Part shown: one piece after another, positions 6,441 through 13,799 of the stretch
How positions within the stretch are numbered: the stretch's first letter is position 1
Layout of the letters: each line of letters begins with the position of its first letter
Source: Deltaproteobacteria bacterium UBA796
Lineage (GTDB): Bacteria; Myxococcota_A; UBA796
Direction: 5' to 3'
Assembly: GCA_002296975.1 (NCBI GenBank)
Contig: DBIS01000146.1
Coordinates: 1-13,835 of the forward strand
Length of the DNA stretch: 13,835 bases
The notes under the pieces: generated by a model
Told to the model about the DNA's origin: nothing
Databases searched by the model: none
What the model saw: the letters and a program-made list of their open reading frames with translations, nothing else
Made by a program: the position numbers and the translations under genes

Positions 6441-8127
6441 TCAAGAAAAACGCACCCTCCTCGCAGTGGGCTTATGCATGCTGGTTTATTTGGTGTGGAT
6501 GCAGTTTTTTTCACCCCCAATGGACACTGTAAATCCAGCGGTGAGCGTCGATGACCTCAATCTCACGACCACACAGGCTAAACCAGCCGACGACCCGGTT
6601 GGGCACAACCCATCGGTAAGTGTAAGCCCAGGAGATAACGGTGATAATGAGGCTGCGAACACAGGGGCTCAAACACCCACTGTTGCGGCCATTAGCCCCC
6701 ATGGGCTTGAGCTAGAAACCGATGCTTTTAAGGGCCTTGTTCATTCCACAGAGGGTGCCCTGAAGGCAGTAGAGCTTAAAGATTATAATGCCCAATCGGT
6801 GGTCACGCCGCTGTATGCCTGGATCTTTGACGGCGCTGAAGGGGAGTGGATTTCCTACCAAGGCGGTGACGAGCCCGAAACCTTGCTCAGCGCTGCCGGC
6901 GCTTTGGTCGTCGCTGGGGCGGGTGAGCTGGGAAATGATGTTTCTTATCAGATCACCAAAGACGGCGCAGGCATCTTGGCCAGCAGTCGGCTTCATGATG
7001 GGCTAAAAATCACCAAGCATTACACAACTGTAGAACGCGATGAGCAGTCTATGGCGGTCGCCGTCACCTTTTCGAACCATTCCGAACGGGTGATTCGAGA
7101 CTTGTGGGTGGGAATGGCCGATGTGGCTGATGGCACCAAAGCCGATCGATTCGCGAATGTCATTCGGCCCATCGCCTTTGTTGATGAGAGCCTTGAGCGG
7201 GTGGATGATCTCGAAGAGCTAAAAGACGAAGGCGCCCAGCGTTTTGAGGGCCTTGTGGATTGGTTCGGCCTTGGAAACAAGTATTTTATGAGCGTTTTGG
7301 CTCCCCTCGATGCACCCCCAGGTGAGTGGGTGGTCTCGACCCTGTCAGACGGTCGGGTTGGAAGCTATTTTCGCCTTCGCCAACCTTTGGATTCTGGTGC
7401 TTCGCGTACCCTCAACTTTGTGACCTATATTGGGCCAAAGGATTTGGATAAGACCACAGCTACAGGCCATAATTTGGACCGCTCTATCGAGTTTGGTTGG
7501 TTTGGCATGTTCGCTAAGATTCTACTCTCCATGCTTAAATTCTTCCATGGATTGGTGGGCAACTGGGGTCTTGCGATTTTGCTGCTCACCTGTACGGTCA
7601 AGGCGGTGTTTTTCCCGCTGATGCAAAAACAGTTTGTGAGCTCCAAGCGAATGCAGGCCATCCAGCCTCAAGTCAAAGCGATCAAAGAGAAATATAAAGA
7701 CAATAGCCAATTACAAAGTCAGATGACCATGGAGCTTTTCAAGGAGCATGGCGTCAATCCGATGAGTGGCTGTTTACCGATGATCATCCAGATGCCCGTG
7801 TGGTTCGCCTTGTACAATGTCATGTTGTACAGCGTAGAGCTTTATGGCACGTCGTTTTTATACCTTCAAGACCTCACAGAGGCTGACCCCACAGGCCTTT
7901 TGCCCTTGGTCGTCACCGTGTTGATGGTGCTTCAGCAAAAGCTGATGCCGACCGCCAGCATGGACCCGATGCAACAAAAGATGATGCGCTTAATGCCCAT
8001 CGGTTTTGGCATCTTTATGTTCACCTTCCCTGCTGGGCTGGTGTTGTACTTCAGCGTCAACAATATGTTGACTATCGTACAGCAGTGGTTCATCTACCGG
8101 AAAAAAGAAGAGCCGGTCTCGGCTTGA
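6430..8127 (+). CDS. yidC: Membrane protein insertase YidC
   Basis: YidC inserts and folds inner-membrane proteins, alone or with SecYEG. The 565-residue form starts at GTG 6430, with GGAG six bases upstream, giving MDTDQEKRTLLAVGLCMLVYLVWMQFF, the usual first transmembrane helix. An in-frame ATG at 6325 is rejected because it would place non-family sequence before this helix and overlap most of yidD. A large periplasmic P1 domain fills about residues 30-345, a Gram-negative trait. The conserved insertase domain (about 350-560) has NWGLAILLLTCTVKAVFFPL, a cytoplasmic hairpin with IQPQVKAIKEKYKD, and GVNPMSGCLPMIIQMPVWFALY. The hydrophilic-groove position that is Arg366 in E. coli is Lys here (TVKAVFFPL). 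The tail YRKKEEPVSA is short and basic. Confidence 0.97.
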   Translation: MDTDQEKRTLLAVGLCMLVYLVWMQFFSPPMDTVNPAVSVDDLNLTTTQAKPADDPVGHNPSVSVSPGDNGDNEAANTGAQTPTVAAISPHGLELETDAFKGLVHSTEGALKAVELKDYNAQSVVTPLYAWIFDGAEGEWISYQGGDEPETLLSAAGALVVAGAGELGNDVSYQITKDGAGILASSRLHDGLKITKHYTTVERDEQSMAVAVTFSNHSERVIRDLWVGMADVADGTKADRFANVIRPIAFVDESLERVDDLEELKDEGAQRFEGLVDWFGLGNKYFMSVLAPLDAPPGEWVVSTLSDGRVGSYFRLRQPLDSGASRTLNFVTYIGPKDLDKTTATGHNLDRSIEFGWFGMFAKILLSMLKFFHGLVGNWGLAILLLTCTVKAVFFPLMQKQFVSSKRMQAIQPQVKAIKEKYKDNSQLQSQMTMELFKEHGVNPMSGCLPMIIQMPVWFALYNVMLYSVELYGTSFLYLQDLTEADPTGLLPLVVTVLMVLQQKLMPTASMDPMQQKMMRLMPIGFGIFMFTFPAGLVLYFSVNNMLTIVQQWFIYRKKEEPVSA

Positions 8128-8158
8128 GACCAAACCCCATTTGGTGCACGTTCGCACC
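8115..8158 (+). repeat. Small hairpins in the yidC-khpB junction
   Basis: GGTCTC-GGCTT-GAGACC (8115-8131) spans the yidC stop. CCAAA-CCCCA-TTTGG (8130-8144) and GGTGC-ACGTTC-GCACC (8143-8158) follow and share two bases, so the last two compete. There is no T-run, so this is not an intrinsic terminator. It may affect mRNA processing or khpB translation. Confidence 0.35.
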
Positions 8159-8169
8159 CAGGAGACATC

Positions 8170-8991
8170 ATGAGTGACAATAAAATTACCACCGAAGGCA
8201 ACAACGTCGATGAGGCTTTGGCCGCTGCAGCTGAGAAGCTTGGCGTGCCCGCAGACCAGGTTGATTACAAGCTGGACTTTAGCCATTTTCGGAATGACCA
8301 AGGTCGGGCTATTCCAGTGGATACCGTTAAAATTATCGCTTGGGCTTCAGACCCTACAGATAAGGCGGGTGCTCTCGCTGCCAAGGCTTGGATAGAAGAG
8401 TTGGTTACCAAAATGGGCTTTGAAGCCACAGTGACCACACGAAATATACGTGACCAAAAGGCCACGATCTCCGTGAATTCAGAATCAGCCCGATTCTTGG
8501 TGGGCCGAGGTGGCTCAACTTTGCATGCCATCAAGGATATGTTGTCCGTCGCGATGGAAGCTGATTTTGAGGATTGGACCTTCGATATTGATGTTCAAGG
8601 TGGACAGCGCGAAGAGCGAAAAGACCGTGACGATCGCGGTGGTCGTGACCGTGATGACCGCGGGCGTGGCGGTCGTGGCCGTGACGATCGCGGTGGTCGT
8701 GACGATAGAGGTCGTGACAATAGAGGTGGTGGTCGTGGTCGGAATGATGAGCGTTGCTCAGACGATGATGTTCGGGACCTGAAGCGCCTCGCTACTCGAG
8801 TGGCGGAGTCTGTGATCAAGAACGGAGAGGCCGAGGTTATTCGCAAGCCACTCAACTCATTCGAGCGTCGCACCGTGCACATGGCGATCGCTGATATGGA
8901 AGGCGTCAAAACCGATACTGTTGAACAAGACGGTGAACGTAAAATCCGCATCTTTGTCGATAATGGCGAGGGTGCCCCCGCAGAGGCATAA
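8170..8991 (+). CDS. khpB: RNA-binding protein KhpB/Jag with Arg-Gly-Asp-rich linker
   Basis: KhpB (Jag, EloR) is a cytoplasmic RNA-binding protein that usually follows yidC. The 273-residue product has a Jag_N-like region (about 10-58), a KH domain (about 78-143) with the GXXG loop as GRGG at 112-115, and an R3H domain (about 199-263) with PLNSFERRTVHMAI, whose R-x3-H is R233/H237. Between KH and R3H lies a low-complexity run (about 147-193) almost wholly of Asp, Arg and Gly, built from DRGGRD and DRGRGG-like units. Such RGG-type stretches are known RNA-binding or condensation-prone regions. The ATG has AGGAG five bases upstream. The stop TAA directly abuts the mnmE ATG. Confidence 0.95.
   Translation: MSDNKITTEGNNVDEALAAAAEKLGVPADQVDYKLDFSHFRNDQGRAIPVDTVKIIAWASDPTDKAGALAAKAWIEELVTKMGFEATVTTRNIRDQKATISVNSESARFLVGRGGSTLHAIKDMLSVAMEADFEDWTFDIDVQGGQREERKDRDDRGGRDRDDRGRGGRGRDDRGGRDDRGRDNRGGGRGRNDERCSDDDVRDLKRLATRVAESVIKNGEAEVIRKPLNSFERRTVHMAIADMEGVKTDTVEQDGERKIRIFVDNGEGAPAEA
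8625..8703 (+). repeat. Internal direct repeats encoding the RGG-like linker
   Basis: A 25-bp sequence at 8625-8649 recurs exactly at 8679-8703, 54 bp (18 codons) later. Both copies encode RDDRGGRD. The intervening and following DNA is degenerate versions of the same GGTCGTGAC/CGTGAC units. The pattern suggests recent expansion by slippage or unequal recombination. Confidence 0.85.
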
Positions 8992-10323
8992 ATGGACACC
9001 ATCGTCGCCTTATCGACTCCTTGGGGTCGCTCAGGCGTCGGTGTCATCCGTTTGAGTGGACAAGACGCCCGCCAGATCGTGTCATCGGTCTGTGCGGGCG
9101 CTTCGCGTTGGGTTGACCGCCGAGCGAGCGTGCGGCAAATTGTGGACACCTCCCAGGCCGTGATCGATGATGTCCTCGCGGTGTGGATGAAAGGCCCAAA
9201 GAGCTACACGGGCGAAGATGTGGTTGAGTTGTCTGGACATGGAAACCCCATCGTCTTGTCTGCCCTCATTGATGTGTTGATCGCAGCAGGGGCACGGCCG
9301 GCCAGGCCAGGAGAGTTCACACGCCGATCCCTTGAAAACGGGCGCACGGACTTGTTGCGCGCAGAGGGTTTGGCGGCCTTGATTATGGCCAAAAGCATGG
9401 AAGGCGTTTTTGATGCTCGGGCAGCGATGTCTGGTGCGGTCGGCGACACAGCAGCCCACCACCGAGAAGTGTTGTTGGATTTGGCCGCTGAACTTGAGGC
9501 TCGGCTGGATCATCCTGATGATGATTTGAGCATGCAGTCCGATGAACAGGTCGCGGAAAAGTTGACTGACCTGGGTGTTGCGGCCACCGCTGTCGCAGAC
9601 TCATGGCATATGAGCCGGGTTCATCAACAAGGGGCCTCGGTGGCTTTGGTTGGCCCAGTAAATGCTGGAAAGTCGAGTTTATTTAACCATTTGGTTGGCT
9701 CACAGCGGGCATTGGTGAGCGAGACGCCTGGCACCACTCGCGATGTGGTCGAGCGGGGTGTGTTGCTCGATGGTATGGACGTGACCTTTTTGGACACTGC
9801 CGGCGAAGGCGGCGGCAAGGACCCCATAGAGGCTGCGGGGGTGGTTTTGGGGCGTGCGCTCAGCGCAGAGGCTGACCTGGTCATTGTGGTTATCCCCACC
9901 CACCGACCACAGGACCGAGTGACTGACCAGATTCTCGAGAGAAGTAAACACTTGCCCCGACTCATCGTTGGAAGCTTTTCAGACTGTCCACGGCACCCGA
10001 ATGCACTGGCGGTCGCATTTCCGATCAGCAATGTGGATGCGGACGGTGTTGACGCGCTTCGCGCAGCCATTCGCTCCGCCATCGGATCACACCCCTCTCA
10101 AACCGAAACCGCGGTGTTGAGTTCTCAGCGTCAACATGATTTGTTCCGAGCGGTGGCTCGTCATTGTGAGGGTGCCGGTACAGCGTTGATGGGTGCGCTT
10201 GGGCCTGCTGTAGCCGTGACGGAGCTCATCATGGCCATTGAACGTCTGGGCGAATTGTCAGGAATAGACGCACGTGAGGCTGTTTTAGACCGCTTATTCA
10301 GCAGATTTTGTATCGGAAAGTAG
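8992..10323 (+). CDS. mnmE: tRNA modification GTPase MnmE
   Basis: MnmE, with MnmG, makes the 5-carboxymethylaminomethyl (cmnm5) modification on wobble uridine of certain tRNAs. The 443-residue product has the N-terminal folate-binding domain (start MDTIVALSTPWGRSGVGVIR, with SYTGEDVVELSGHG and RPGEFTRR), a helical domain, an inserted G domain and the C-terminal FCIGK with catalytic Cys440. In the G domain, G1 is GPVNAGKS (221-228) with the K+-binding Asn, the K-loop/G2 is ETPGTTRD, G3 is DTAG (268-271), and E280 aligns with E. coli Glu282. G4 is odd: the usual NKxD reads SFSD (328-331), keeping only the Asp. The ATG follows the khpB stop with no gap. Family identity is certain; the nucleotide-binding change is noteworthy. 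Confidence 0.97.
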   Translation: MDTIVALSTPWGRSGVGVIRLSGQDARQIVSSVCAGASRWVDRRASVRQIVDTSQAVIDDVLAVWMKGPKSYTGEDVVELSGHGNPIVLSALIDVLIAAGARPARPGEFTRRSLENGRTDLLRAEGLAALIMAKSMEGVFDARAAMSGAVGDTAAHHREVLLDLAAELEARLDHPDDDLSMQSDEQVAEKLTDLGVAATAVADSWHMSRVHQQGASVALVGPVNAGKSSLFNHLVGSQRALVSETPGTTRDVVERGVLLDGMDVTFLDTAGEGGGKDPIEAAGVVLGRALSAEADLVIVVIPTHRPQDRVTDQILERSKHLPRLIVGSFSDCPRHPNALAVAFPISNVDADGVDALRAAIRSAIGSHPSQTETAVLSSQRQHDLFRAVARHCEGAGTALMGALGPAVAVTELIMAIERLGELSGIDAREAVLDRLFSRFCIGK

Positions 10324-10379
10324 TGCTAGTCGAGCCAAAAAAGGTGCTGTATGGCATTCTTGTTCACCGGGGGGCTTGA

Positions 10380-11339
10380 GTGAAGACCTTATATGTGATG
10401 GATCCATTGGATCGCATCGATGTGGGAGGCGACTCCACCTATATGTTGATGCTGGAGGGGAGCAGGCGTGGCCATGAGGTCGCGTGGTGTACCCCAGCTG
10501 ACTTGTATGCCCTGACCGGCCGATGCCACGCTCGCTGCGAGGTGGTCCATATATCGGAATCTGCACCATATTTTAGATGTGAGCCTCCGCGTGATCGAGA
10601 CTTGGCGGACTTTGATGTGGTGTGGCTTCGAAAAGACCCGCCGTTTGATATCGCCTATATATTTTCGACCTATATGCTTGATTTGGTCGATAAACGGACC
10701 TTGGTTTTGAACCACCCGGCATCTATTCGCGACGCCAATGAAAAGATGGTCGCCTTGCGTTTTCCAGACTTGGTCCCTGAAACCTTGGTCACCTGCGAGA
10801 CAGAGCGGGCTTTATCTTGGATAGCTGAGCAAGCTGGAAAGGTGGTGCTCAAGCCCTGGGATGGTAACGGTGGTCGAGGGGTGCTGGTGACCCGTCATGG
10901 GGATGGCAACTTACGGTCGATGATCGAGCTTTTGACTGAACAGGGTCAGATCCATATTTTGGTTCAACGCTATCTTCCGGAGATAAAACAGGGAGACAAG
11001 CGCATCATTTTGATCGACGGAGAGCCTAGGGGTTGGATGAACCGGGTGCCAGGACCTGATGATCATCGTGGGAATATGCATGTGGGTGCGACCGTTGAAG
11101 CGACAGACCTGAGCGAATCGGATCGGCTAATTTGCGACGAGATAGGACCTTGGTTGAAGGAGAGTGGCTTGTTGTTCGTCGGGATTGACACCATCGGTCG
11201 CTTAATGACCGAAATCAATGTCACCTCACCCACTGGAATTCGAGAAATAAATCAACTGATGGGGACCCAGCTGGAAGCTGAAATCACCGACGCAGTAGAG
11301 AAGAAATTGGCGGCCTTAGGCCGAGGAGAAGACTCATGA
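10380..11339 (+). CDS. gshB: Glutathione synthase
   Basis: GshB is the ATP-grasp ligase joining gamma-glutamylcysteine and glycine to make glutathione. The 319-residue product has the usual length. The N-terminus MKTLYVMDPLDRIDVGGDST matches the family's VMDP-I--KDSS pattern. RKDPPFD (85-91), NHPASIRDANEK, the ATP-grasp loop KPWDGNGGRG (158-167), GDKRIILIDGEP (205-216), RGNMHVG and EINVTSPTGIREI (278-290) are all typical. The start is a GTG with a run of G residues five to ten bases upstream. It lies 56 bp after mnmE on the same strand and its stop overlaps the next ATG. Its presence implies glutathione-based redox metabolism; gshA is not in the window. Confidence 0.94.
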   Translation: MKTLYVMDPLDRIDVGGDSTYMLMLEGSRRGHEVAWCTPADLYALTGRCHARCEVVHISESAPYFRCEPPRDRDLADFDVVWLRKDPPFDIAYIFSTYMLDLVDKRTLVLNHPASIRDANEKMVALRFPDLVPETLVTCETERALSWIAEQAGKVVLKPWDGNGGRGVLVTRHGDGNLRSMIELLTEQGQIHILVQRYLPEIKQGDKRIILIDGEPRGWMNRVPGPDDHRGNMHVGATVEATDLSESDRLICDEIGPWLKESGLLFVGIDTIGRLMTEINVTSPTGIREINQLMGTQLEAEITDAVEKKLAALGRGEDS

Positions 11340-12721
11340 AATCCTTTTCAACATTATTTGTTTGGGCGAGCTTGGTTTTTGGTGGGGTGGCTGTGGCTGC
11401 CGACGCCGACGCCGATGAAGACTATGAGCGGGCAACATTTACGGTTCCAAAAAAAAAGCCGATTCAAGCCGATATCGATGAAGTCGATGTGGGCATTGAG
11501 GCCAATTCAGCAGGCTCGATGTCTACATCCCTCCGTTTGTACCCAGATGTGGTCTACGAGGGTGCACGGGTGTTAAAAATGGACCTCAAATTCGTCGCTG
11601 CCTGCCATGAGGCGATCGAGCTTGTGTACCAAAGAAGGTATATCGAGGCCAAACAGGCCTTTGAGAAGGCACAGCGGCGGTACCCCGGCTCAGCGCTCGG
11701 CCCGATTGGGCATGTTTTGGTCTATCAGGCCTTGATGTTAGAAAATTTGGATTTTGCTTATGAGGACCAATACAAGTTGGCCTCTAATCAGGCGCGACAA
11801 CAACTGATGGAAGCGCTCGAGACTCGCGGGAACGATGCTTGGGAACACTTTATTTTGGGTGGCGTTTTGGGCATCGATGCGATTCATAGCATGCGGAGAG
11901 GGAACTATTTGACCTCTCTCAACCGGGCTTTAGAGGCCATGAAGTCCATAAAACGCGCTAAAAAAATAGCCCCAAAATTTCCCGATTTAAAGTTGGGCGA
12001 TGGTCTATATAACTACTGGAGAACTGTGATTTCGAGGGGTGTCAAGGGCCTTCCCGCCTTTACCGACAAGCGAATGCTTGGCATTGAGCAGCTTCGTGAA
12101 GTGGAAGAAAAGGGGATCTTTTTGGGTCCAGCGGCCACATTTGCTTTGACCTACACTTGGCTTGAAGAAGGTGCATTGAAGCGTGCGACCCAGTCAGCGC
12201 TTCGAAACCATCGGGCTTATCCAGAGAATGTGGTCAACAACTTGATGCTTGGTCGCTTGTATATGTATCGACGTAAATACGATGACTCAGAGAAGTATTT
12301 CAAATTGGTGGTGAGCGTTGCCCCCAAAAATCGTCGGGTCTACTACTTCTTGACGAGAATGCACCTGCGCCAAAAGCGGTTGTCTGATGCAGAGATCGCG
12401 GTCGATAAGTTTTTGAGCTTCAAGCTGAAAAATCGGGACAGGGCTTTGGCTTTAATGCAAAAGAGCCTGATCTATTACCGTCGTCATGATTGGAACACGG
12501 CAGAGAGCTTGGCCAAAGAAGCCTGGAAAGTCGGGCAACTGAAGCGCGCTAAACGGCGTCTGGCGAGCATCAACAAGGCCAGAGCTCGGCATGGGAATAC
12601 CGGCGGGGTGACCGAGACCCCTCCACCGGTTTCTCCCACGCCAAAAACCTCAGAGCCAAGTGGGCGAAATACACCGAAGGCTGCGAAGGCTGCGAAGGCT
12701 GCGAAGGCTGCTAAGAAGTGA
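11336..12721 (+). CDS. Exported TPR-repeat protein of unknown function
   Basis: The 461-residue product begins with a Sec signal peptide (basic MKSF, hydrophobic core, cleavage probably after the AVAA at residue 22), so it is likely periplasmic. Most of the rest is helical with tetratricopeptide-like units: a pair near residues 92-125 (AIELVYQRRYIEAKQAFEKA), and clearer units near 305-335 (LMLGRLYMYRRKYDDSEKYF) and 340-375. A middle block, GDGLYNYWRTVISRGVKGLP, is not standard TPR. It may mark a specific family that I do not recognise. The tail is Pro-rich and then Lys/Ala repeats. The ATG overlaps the gshB stop in ATGA, so the two are co-translated. No catalytic motif is visible; a scaffolding role is inferred from TPRs only. 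Confidence 0.85.
   Translation: MKSFSTLFVWASLVFGGVAVAADADADEDYERATFTVPKKKPIQADIDEVDVGIEANSAGSMSTSLRLYPDVVYEGARVLKMDLKFVAACHEAIELVYQRRYIEAKQAFEKAQRRYPGSALGPIGHVLVYQALMLENLDFAYEDQYKLASNQARQQLMEALETRGNDAWEHFILGGVLGIDAIHSMRRGNYLTSLNRALEAMKSIKRAKKIAPKFPDLKLGDGLYNYWRTVISRGVKGLPAFTDKRMLGIEQLREVEEKGIFLGPAATFALTYTWLEEGALKRATQSALRNHRAYPENVVNNLMLGRLYMYRRKYDDSEKYFKLVVSVAPKNRRVYYFLTRMHLRQKRLSDAEIAVDKFLSFKLKNRDRALALMQKSLIYYRRHDWNTAESLAKEAWKVGQLKRAKRRLASINKARARHGNTGGVTETPPPVSPTPKTSEPSGRNTPKAAKAAKAAKAAKK
12680..12715 (+). repeat. Four 9-bp tandem repeats encoding a Lys-Ala tail
   Basis: GCTGCGAAG is repeated three times exactly, and a fourth time with one change (GCTGCTAAG). The repeats encode AAK units at the very C-terminus of the TPR protein, ending KK before the stop. 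Copy number is likely to vary between strains by slippage, in multiples of three residues. Confidence 0.9.
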
Positions 12722-12740
12722 GCGGCCTTCGTCGACTGCT

Positions 12741-13697
12741 TTAGTTGGCGATGACTGGAATATTCAATTCCATGCCCAAGCTGAGCTTGATGGATTTTCC
12801 GAGGGTGTTCGGGTTCGCGCTGCGAATTTCCCGCCACTTGCTGGACTTGCCATAATAGTTGAGGGCGATGGAGCCCAGGGTGTCGCCGCTGACCACGGTG
12901 TGTGTGGTGGCTTGGTCTAGAGTTGTGGTCGTTGGGGGCATTTCAGTTGCTGTTGGCGTGACGGCCACTGGTGGAGCGACCGCTGGGGCGACTTCGACCA
13001 CATCGACAGGGGTTTGTGCGCGCTCTTCGATGGGTGTGGCTGGCAGTTGAACTTCAGCTGTGGCCATCGTTGTGGCGGCCATATTTGCCTCGGTCGTTGG
13101 GGGCGAAACGGCTTGGGTTTTTCCACCCGAGACGATGGCCACCAAGAGTAAGGCTGCTGCGCAACCGCTGACCAGAGCTGTCGCTGAGGACCAGAGGCGG
13201 ACCCGTTTGTAGAGGGCTTGGACTTGTCCATCGAGGACGGCGTTGTCGGAGCGAAGGCGTTTGGCCTCTGCGCGAAGGTTACGGATTTCGCTGCGTTCTC
13301 GAGCAGCGAGGCGAAGCCGTTGTTCTTCGGCGTCCTGAATCTGGTTGCGGAGGGCGTTTTCTACCCGTTCACGCAAGGAGGTCGGAATCACCGCACCGTT
13401 CGCGCTGGCTGCGTCTAGGCGTTGAAGCGCCTCTTGCCATTGTCCACGGGCTGCGAGGACTTTTCCTAAAAGCAGAGAAGCATCGGAGTCGATGGGATCG
13501 AGTGTCAGCAACATGCGCAGCCGGTCTGTGGCTGGTGCGAAGCGACCTTCTTTCGCCAAGGATAAGGCCTCGTCATAAAGGCTTGAAGGCGCGTCGATCT
13601 CAGAGCTATCGAGCAAGCGTGCGATTTTTTCGGTGGCGCCGCGGCCACCTTGGCCTCTTGGGCGCTCGTCAAATGCGAGGACGGAAAGGTTAGACAT
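12741..13697 (-). CDS. Single-pass membrane protein with TPR, coiled coil and LysM domain
   Basis: The 318-residue product reads in order: TPR-like helices (about 38-100), a charged coiled coil rich in Arg/Glu/Leu (about 107-165), one transmembrane helix (about 169-190), a Pro/Thr/Ala/Val-rich linker (about 195-262), and a C-terminal LysM domain (266-314: HTVVSGDTLGSIALNYYG...LGMELNIPV). LysM binds peptidoglycan, so the protein probably spans the inner membrane with its TPR side in the cytoplasm and LysM in the wall. The start at 13697 (MSNLSVLAF) is chosen because an ATG further upstream adds a low-complexity Pro/Ser stretch encoded by C-rich DNA; the Shine-Dalgarno sequence is weak. It converges on the TPR gene with 19 bp between stops. 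I do not recognise a named family. Confidence 0.85.
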   Translation of the reverse strand: MSNLSVLAFDERPRGQGGRGATEKIARLLDSSEIDAPSSLYDEALSLAKEGRFAPATDRLRMLLTLDPIDSDASLLLGKVLAARGQWQEALQRLDAASANGAVIPTSLRERVENALRNQIQDAEEQRLRLAARERSEIRNLRAEAKRLRSDNAVLDGQVQALYKRVRLWSSATALVSGCAAALLLVAIVSGGKTQAVSPPTTEANMAATTMATAEVQLPATPIEERAQTPVDVVEVAPAVAPPVAVTPTATEMPPTTTTLDQATTHTVVSGDTLGSIALNYYGKSSKWREIRSANPNTLGKSIKLSLGMELNIPVIAN

Positions 13698-13707
13698 GGG
13701 ATATCTC

Positions 13708-13753
13708 GGGGATGTGGGAGGGGGGAACACGTCCGGGGAGGGACACAGCGGGG
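13708..13753 (+). other. G-run cluster upstream of the LysM gene
   Basis: Six runs of three to six G occur within 46 bases (GGGG, GGG, GGGGGG, GGGG, GGG, GGGG). The plus strand could form a G-quadruplex, although one loop is nine bases. On the minus strand this is the C-rich 5' untranslated region of the LysM gene. Confidence 0.35.
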
Positions 13754-13783
13754 AGCGACCCGAGCTCACGTGGAGTCAAGTAC

Positions 13784-13799
13784 TGCTATTGACATAGCA
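13784..13799 (+). promoter_or_regulatory. Palindrome over a consensus -35 box, possible rightward promoter
   Basis: TGCTAT-TGAC-ATAGCA is a perfect inverted repeat with a four-base centre. It contains a consensus TTGACA (13789-13794). The best -10 candidates 17-18 bases on (GAAGTA, AAGTAA) are poor. It may be an operator/promoter for a gene to the right of the window, or an upstream site for the leftward LysM gene. Confidence 0.35.

Noticed and set aside
8625..8750. Possible CRISPR-like array
   Set aside because: The repeats are in frame, degenerate and have no unique spacers; they encode the KhpB linker.
8595..9149. Minus-strand 184-residue open frame rich in Arg, Ser and Pro
   Set aside because: It is the antisense of the khpB repeat region and mnmE start; its composition is a by-product of the repeats.
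12704..12729. Hairpin AAGGCTGC/GCGGCCTT as a terminator between the convergent genes
   Set aside because: The stem is real with one G-U pair, but neither strand has a following T-run.
13698..13769. Upstream extension of the LysM protein (24 residues)
   Set aside because: It is low-complexity Pro/Ser encoded by C-rich DNA; MSNLSVLAF is the more natural start, though this is not certain.
13764..13777. Second parS-like site around CACGTG
   Set aside because: Only about 8 of 14 palindrome positions match; the flanks are wrong.
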